This document shows, piece after piece, positions 60,454 to 64,000 of a stretch of 64,000 nucleotides of DNA; within the stretch, counting starts at the first letter, position 1, and the number at the start of each line of letters is the position of its first letter. A program made the translations under genes and the position numbers. The notes under the pieces were generated by a model. That model saw only the letters and a program-made list of their open reading frames with translations, was not told where the DNA came from and searched no databases. The stretch is from the NCBI GenBank assembly GCA_051870755.1, contig JBJECE010000034.1, positions 41,390 through 105,389 on the forward strand. Reading direction: 5' to 3'. The stretch comes from W0P28-013 sp051870755 (GTDB lineage Bacteria > Bacteroidota > Bacteroidia > Bacteroidales > Paludibacteraceae).

Positions 60454-61479
60454 TTATTTGTTATCTATCAGATATTCAGCGATTTGCACAGCATTCAGTG
60501 CCGCACCTTTGCGAATTTGGTCACCCACGCACCAAAACGTCAGGCCGTTGGGGTTGGCCAAATCTTTGCGAATACGACCGACATACACCGCATCTTTGCC
60601 CGACACAAACAGCGGCATGGGATACTCTTTTTCGGCCGGATTGTCCTGCAAAATGATGCCATCGGCCGCCCGAAACGCCTCGCGCACCGTCGCAAGTTCC
60701 AACGGCGTTTCGGTTTCGACCCAGATGCTCTCGCTATGCGCACGCAACGACGGCACACGCACGCACGTGGCGCTCACTTGCACGTCGGAGTGCATGATTT
60801 TGCGCGTTTCGTTGTACATTTTCATCTCCTCTTTCGTGTAGCCGTTGTCGGTAAACACATCGATATGCGGAATCAGGTTGTAAGCGAGTTGGTAGGCAAA
60901 CTTTTCGACTGTAACAGGCTTTCCTTCAAGCACTTCGCGATATTGTTGTTCGAGTTCGGCCATAGCCGATGCGCCTGCGCCGCTGGCCGCTTGATAGGTA
61001 GCCACATGCACACGTTTGATGTGCGACAACTCTTCGATGACTTTCAATGCCACCACCATTTGAATGGTCGTGCAGTTGGGATTGGCAATGATGCCTCGCG
61101 GACACATTTTGGCATCTTCGGCATTCACCTCGGGCACTACCAGCGGCACATGCTCGTCCATGCGGAACGCGCTCGAATTGTCAATCATAATGGTGCCGAA
61201 TTTGGTAATGTCGGGTGCAAACTCCTTCGACACCGACGCGCCGGCCGACACAAACGCGATAGCCACGCCTTTGAAATCGTCGCCGTGACGCAATTCGCGC
61301 ACCACATAGTCGTTGCCGCGGAATGTGTAGGTGCGCCCTGCACTGCGCGCCGACCCGAACAACACCAATTCGTCTATCGGGAAATCGCGCTCGGCCAACA
61401 CGCGCAAAAACTCCTGTCCGACGGCGCCACTAACGCCCACAATGGCCACTTTCAATTTTTTTTCGGAAAATAGTTGCAT
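60454..61479 (-). CDS. asd: Aspartate-semialdehyde dehydrogenase
   Basis: A 341-residue NADP-dependent enzyme: GVSGAVGQEFLRVL (14-27), the catalytic Cys 136 in NPNCTTIQ, then QAASGAGASAMAELE and the His in RVPSLRAHSESIW. It converts aspartyl phosphate to the semialdehyde for Lys, Thr, Met and diaminopimelate synthesis. The reverse-strand TAtcTTTG at 61524-61531 is a likely -7 element. Typical length and start. Confidence 0.95.
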   Translation of the reverse strand: MQLFSEKKLKVAIVGVSGAVGQEFLRVLAERDFPIDELVLFGSARSAGRTYTFRGNDYVVRELRHGDDFKGVAIAFVSAGASVSKEFAPDITKFGTIMIDNSSAFRMDEHVPLVVPEVNAEDAKMCPRGIIANPNCTTIQMVVALKVIEELSHIKRVHVATYQAASGAGASAMAELEQQYREVLEGKPVTVEKFAYQLAYNLIPHIDVFTDNGYTKEEMKMYNETRKIMHSDVQVSATCVRVPSLRAHSESIWVETETPLELATVREAFRAADGIILQDNPAEKEYPMPLFVSGKDAVYVGRIRKDLANPNGLTFWCVGDQIRKGAALNAVQIAEYLIDNK

Positions 61480-61523
61480 TTTGTCTGATTTTTCGTAATT
61501 TTACCACATCAAATTTCGGACCA

Positions 61524-61531
61524 CAAAGATA
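61524..61531 (-). promoter_or_regulatory. -7 element of the asd promoter
   Basis: Reverse-strand TAtcTTTG, 45 bases before the asd ATG at 61479. It also falls just before the divergent ATG at 61545. Confidence 0.45.
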
Positions 61532-61544
61532 CAAAATTTATTCC

Positions 61545-63878
61545 ATGAAACACAGCGCTCGCTTTTTTTTGACAACTACCGCACTATTTTTTGCGACAAC
61601 CTTGTCGGCACAGTTCTCCGACGACTTTTTGGACGGCAATCTCACCGCTGATCCCGCGTGGCAAGGCACCCTCGACAAATTCACGATAACGACCATCAGC
61701 GCCGTTGAAAACCGCCTGCAACTGAACGACACTGCCGCCGTATCGGGCGCCAATCGCGCCTACATCAGCACCGCATCGCAAGCCATGCTGAACGCCGAAT
61801 GGCACATCGCCCTCGACATAAAAACGACGCTGACGTCGGGCAATTATGTGCGTTTCTACGTCGCCACCGACCAAGCCGACCTGACAACATCGCTCAACGG
61901 CTACTTCGTCTGGATAGGCAACACTGACAAAGAGATAGCGCTATACCGACAAAATGGCAGCAAAACGACCAAAATAATCGACGGCGAAAATGGACGCGCC
62001 ACCGGCAACGGCAGCATCAACGTCAGGCTGACGCGCGACGCCGATGGTACATGGCAACTCTACTCGCAAGTGGGCGACGAACCCGACTTCAGACTCGAAG
62101 GCACCTGCACCGACAACACGTTCAAGGCGGCAACCTACGCCGGCATGCTCATCTACTATTCGAAAACGAACTACGCCAACTACGCCTGCCGACTTATCGA
62201 GGCCGATGGCGAACCGTACATTAAACCCACACAAAACATTGGCAAAAACGACATTGTGTTCACCGAAATAATGGCCGACCCCGAACCGCAGGTGGCACTG
62301 CCAAATGCTGAATTTCTGGAGATTTACAATCGTACCGACACAACCATCGACCTGAGCGGCTGGACACTGCAAGTGAACGGCAAAACCGCCACCATCGCCA
62401 AAGGCACGATAGCAGCGCAAGCATACGCCGTGCTGTGTGCCGAACAGACGGCACCCGAATTTGCGACATACGGAAACACCATCGCCGTGGCGCCTTGGAA
62501 CGCGCTGACCAACAGCGGCGCACGCATCACCTTGCTCGACGACGAAGCACGACTCGTTGCATGGGTCGATTTTTCGGACGCGTGGTACGGCAACAACGGT
62601 TTCAAAAAAGATGGCGGTTGGTCGCTCGAACGGCGCAACACCGACTACCTCGACAACCACGCCGAAAACTGGGCACCATCGGACGACCAGCGCGGCGGCA
62701 CACCCGGCCAACCCAACTCCACTGCAACCGACCTGCGCGACGAACGGCTGCCGCGACTGAACGCGATAGCCGCTCACACCGACACGCTCACGCTGCACTT
62801 CTCCAAATCGATGGACGAAACAACCCTTGCCGACACGCGCAACTTCCGCTTCGACCGCTCCATCGACACCATATTTATAGAACAACCGCACGCCCGCACT
62901 ATCCGTTTGCACCTGACAGAGCCGATGGCCGAAACCGACACCTACAACCTGCAGTGCGAAAACCTATTTTGCGTGGACGGTCTGCCACTCGATGCCGTAG
63001 AAACGACCGTTGCGCTGCCCGTCGGGCCGAAGCAAGGCGACGTAGTACTCAACGAAATTCTGTTTAACCCGAAAGACGACGGCGTCGATTTTGTGGAATT
63101 GTTCAACCTATCCGATCGCACACTTGACCTGTCGCAACTATTCGTTACACGCCGCATCAACGGCGAATTGGAAGCACGCACCGTCATCTGTACAGAACCG
63201 CGTCTGTTTGCACCGCACAGTTATCTCACGCTGACATCGGACCCCGACATGGTATGTAGGCAATACAACTGCCCCGACGACGCCACCTTTGCTACCGTGA
63301 AATTGCCATCGCTACCCGATGCCGAAGGCAACATTGCTATAGTGCTGACCGACGGCACACTGCTCGACGAGTTGACCTATTCGGCAAAAATGCACCACCC
63401 GTTCGTCAGCAACCCCGACGGTGTTTCGCTCGAACGTGTCAATCCGCACGCACCGACACAAGAGCCGGACAATTGGCAGTCGGCGGCATTCGACGCAGGC
63501 TACGGCACACCATGCCGCCAAAATTCGCAATACGCCGTTCCCGACCTCGACAACCCGACCGACAAACCTTTTTGGCTCGAACACGAATCGTTCACGCCCG
63601 ACAACGACGGCTACCGCGACCTGCTACAACTGAACTACCGCCTGCCACAAGACGGTTTCACTGCCACCATAACTATATACACGCCCACGGGCATACGCGT
63701 GCGCCGCCTGCTACATGGCGAACTGCTCGCCACCGAAGGTACACTCATCTGGAATGGCCGCAACGACAACGACGTTCTATGCAACGCCGGTGTATATGTG
63801 CTGTTTGTCGAAGCTATTCGCCCCGACGGCATTGTTCTCCGACAAAAAATTGTCTGCGCGCTGACCTTGAAAGGTTAA
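61545..63878 (+). CDS. Secreted lamin-tail-domain protein with FlgD/CHU_C-like C-domain
   Basis: A 777-residue secreted protein (signal peptide to about residue 22, ending LSAQFSDDF). It has an N-terminal concanavalin-like domain (about 22-215), two lamin-tail-type domains (about 225-350, DIVFTEIMADPEPQV with WTLQVNGKTATI; and about 490-620, DVVLNEILFNPKDDGVDFVE), and an Ig-like stretch between. The C-terminal part (about 675-777: ESFTPDNDGYRDLLQLNY, then TGIRVRRLL and GRNDNDVLCNAGVYVLFVEA) resembles FlgD-type or gliding-associated C-terminal domains, another T9SS-linked tail. Such proteins are often attached to the cell surface with nucleases or phosphatases; nothing catalytic is visible here. 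Confidence 0.75.
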   Translation: MKHSARFFLTTTALFFATTLSAQFSDDFLDGNLTADPAWQGTLDKFTITTISAVENRLQLNDTAAVSGANRAYISTASQAMLNAEWHIALDIKTTLTSGNYVRFYVATDQADLTTSLNGYFVWIGNTDKEIALYRQNGSKTTKIIDGENGRATGNGSINVRLTRDADGTWQLYSQVGDEPDFRLEGTCTDNTFKAATYAGMLIYYSKTNYANYACRLIEADGEPYIKPTQNIGKNDIVFTEIMADPEPQVALPNAEFLEIYNRTDTTIDLSGWTLQVNGKTATIAKGTIAAQAYAVLCAEQTAPEFATYGNTIAVAPWNALTNSGARITLLDDEARLVAWVDFSDAWYGNNGFKKDGGWSLERRNTDYLDNHAENWAPSDDQRGGTPGQPNSTATDLRDERLPRLNAIAAHTDTLTLHFSKSMDETTLADTRNFRFDRSIDTIFIEQPHARTIRLHLTEPMAETDTYNLQCENLFCVDGLPLDAVETTVALPVGPKQGDVVLNEILFNPKDDGVDFVELFNLSDRTLDLSQLFVTRRINGELEARTVICTEPRLFAPHSYLTLTSDPDMVCRQYNCPDDATFATVKLPSLPDAEGNIAIVLTDGTLLDELTYSAKMHHPFVSNPDGVSLERVNPHAPTQEPDNWQSAAFDAGYGTPCRQNSQYAVPDLDNPTDKPFWLEHESFTPDNDGYRDLLQLNYRLPQDGFTATITIYTPTGIRVRRLLHGELLATEGTLIWNGRNDNDVLCNAGVYVLFVEAIRPDGIVLRQKIVCALTLKG

Positions 63879-63922
63879 TGTCAAGCCCCTAAATAGTTTA
63901 AAAGTTTAAGAGTTTAATGTAG

Positions 63923-63942
63923 GGACGTGGCATGCCGCGTCC
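63923..63942. repeat. Dispersed palindrome, copy in reverse orientation
   Basis: GGACGTGGCATGCCGCGTCC, preceded by AGTTTAAAAGTTTAAGAGTTTAATGTAG, the reverse complement of the companion sequence downstream of the copy at 926-945. Confidence 0.75.
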
Positions 63943-64000
63943 AAAAGGGATAAAAATCTATGTTCTCGTTTTCTTTCATTTCTTTTGCTTGACCAAATTG

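Noticed and set aside
1..64000. CRISPR array, integrase, transposase or prophage
   Set aside because: No regularly spaced direct repeats and no recombinase, capsid or terminase gene were seen; the holin-like gene is not in a phage context.

Overview
The window looks like a chromosomal segment of a Bacteroidales bacterium (phylum Bacteroidota) of roughly balanced base composition. Evidence: repeated Bacteroidota-type promoters (TTTG or TTG, a 20-base gap, then TAnnTTTG), almost no Shine-Dalgarno sequences, many lipoproteins with Bacteroidales lipoboxes, a P1/P2-fused glycine decarboxylase, a LeuS with a Bacteroidota-type insertion before KMSKS, a GldG homologue, DUF3078 and WYL families, and at least seven secreted proteins ending in type IX secretion (T9SS) sorting domains. 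No T9SS core gene is in the window.

Layout. 1-1500: end of a surface lipoprotein gene, then a repeat-rich spacer with dispersed palindromes and a 33-codon ORF. 1510-5059: WYL regulator, UbiA-type prenyltransferase, two envelope proteins. 5216-12828: a forward run of cysS, a TlpA-like lipoprotein, an endonuclease I-family nuclease, a lipoprotein, mazG, a DUF59 protein and lpxH. 12858-13165: a stand-alone transcription unit for an unannotated structured RNA with a rod-like, 6S-like fold. 13401-22815: a secreted beta-helix protein, RNase H, a YtxH/holin-like trio, leuS, YitT, an SPFH protein, and an ECF sigma factor with a membrane partner. 22883-30333: a reverse run adk-obgE-murF-(Rieske-like)-aminotransferase-hflX-DUF3078. 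30556-40764: a 7TM-HD phosphohydrolase, gldG, tRNA-Glu, rpsT, radC, gcvP, a steroid 5-alpha-reductase homologue and an Old Yellow Enzyme family reductase.

40769-43233 is an AT-rich type II restriction-modification pair (SPPY methyltransferase plus TdeIII-like nuclease). It sits between the two steroid-type reductases and two paralogous short-chain dehydrogenases, which flank an MscS channel. 45818-47237 holds a cobalamin riboswitch controlling one T9SS-type secreted protein that resembles DUF4465. 47319-51718 carries prmC, dnaN, an acyl-ACP thioesterase, a PAP2 phosphatase and a coiled-coil protein.

51820-58788 is the most striking region: four tandem endonuclease I-family nucleases, all secreted and all with T9SS-type tails, separated by exactly 21 bases each and transcribed from one upstream promoter. 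Nearly identical DNA modules are shared between them. With the copy at 7821 the window holds five such nucleases. The window ends with a Big2 lipoprotein, a rhodanese lipoprotein, asd, a lamin-tail surface protein and another copy of the dispersed palindrome.

The best candidates for undescribed biology are the nuclease array, the riboswitch-controlled T9SS protein, the reductase/dehydrogenase cluster split by a restriction system, and the structured RNA at 12895-13165. All functional calls are by reading; no database search was run.
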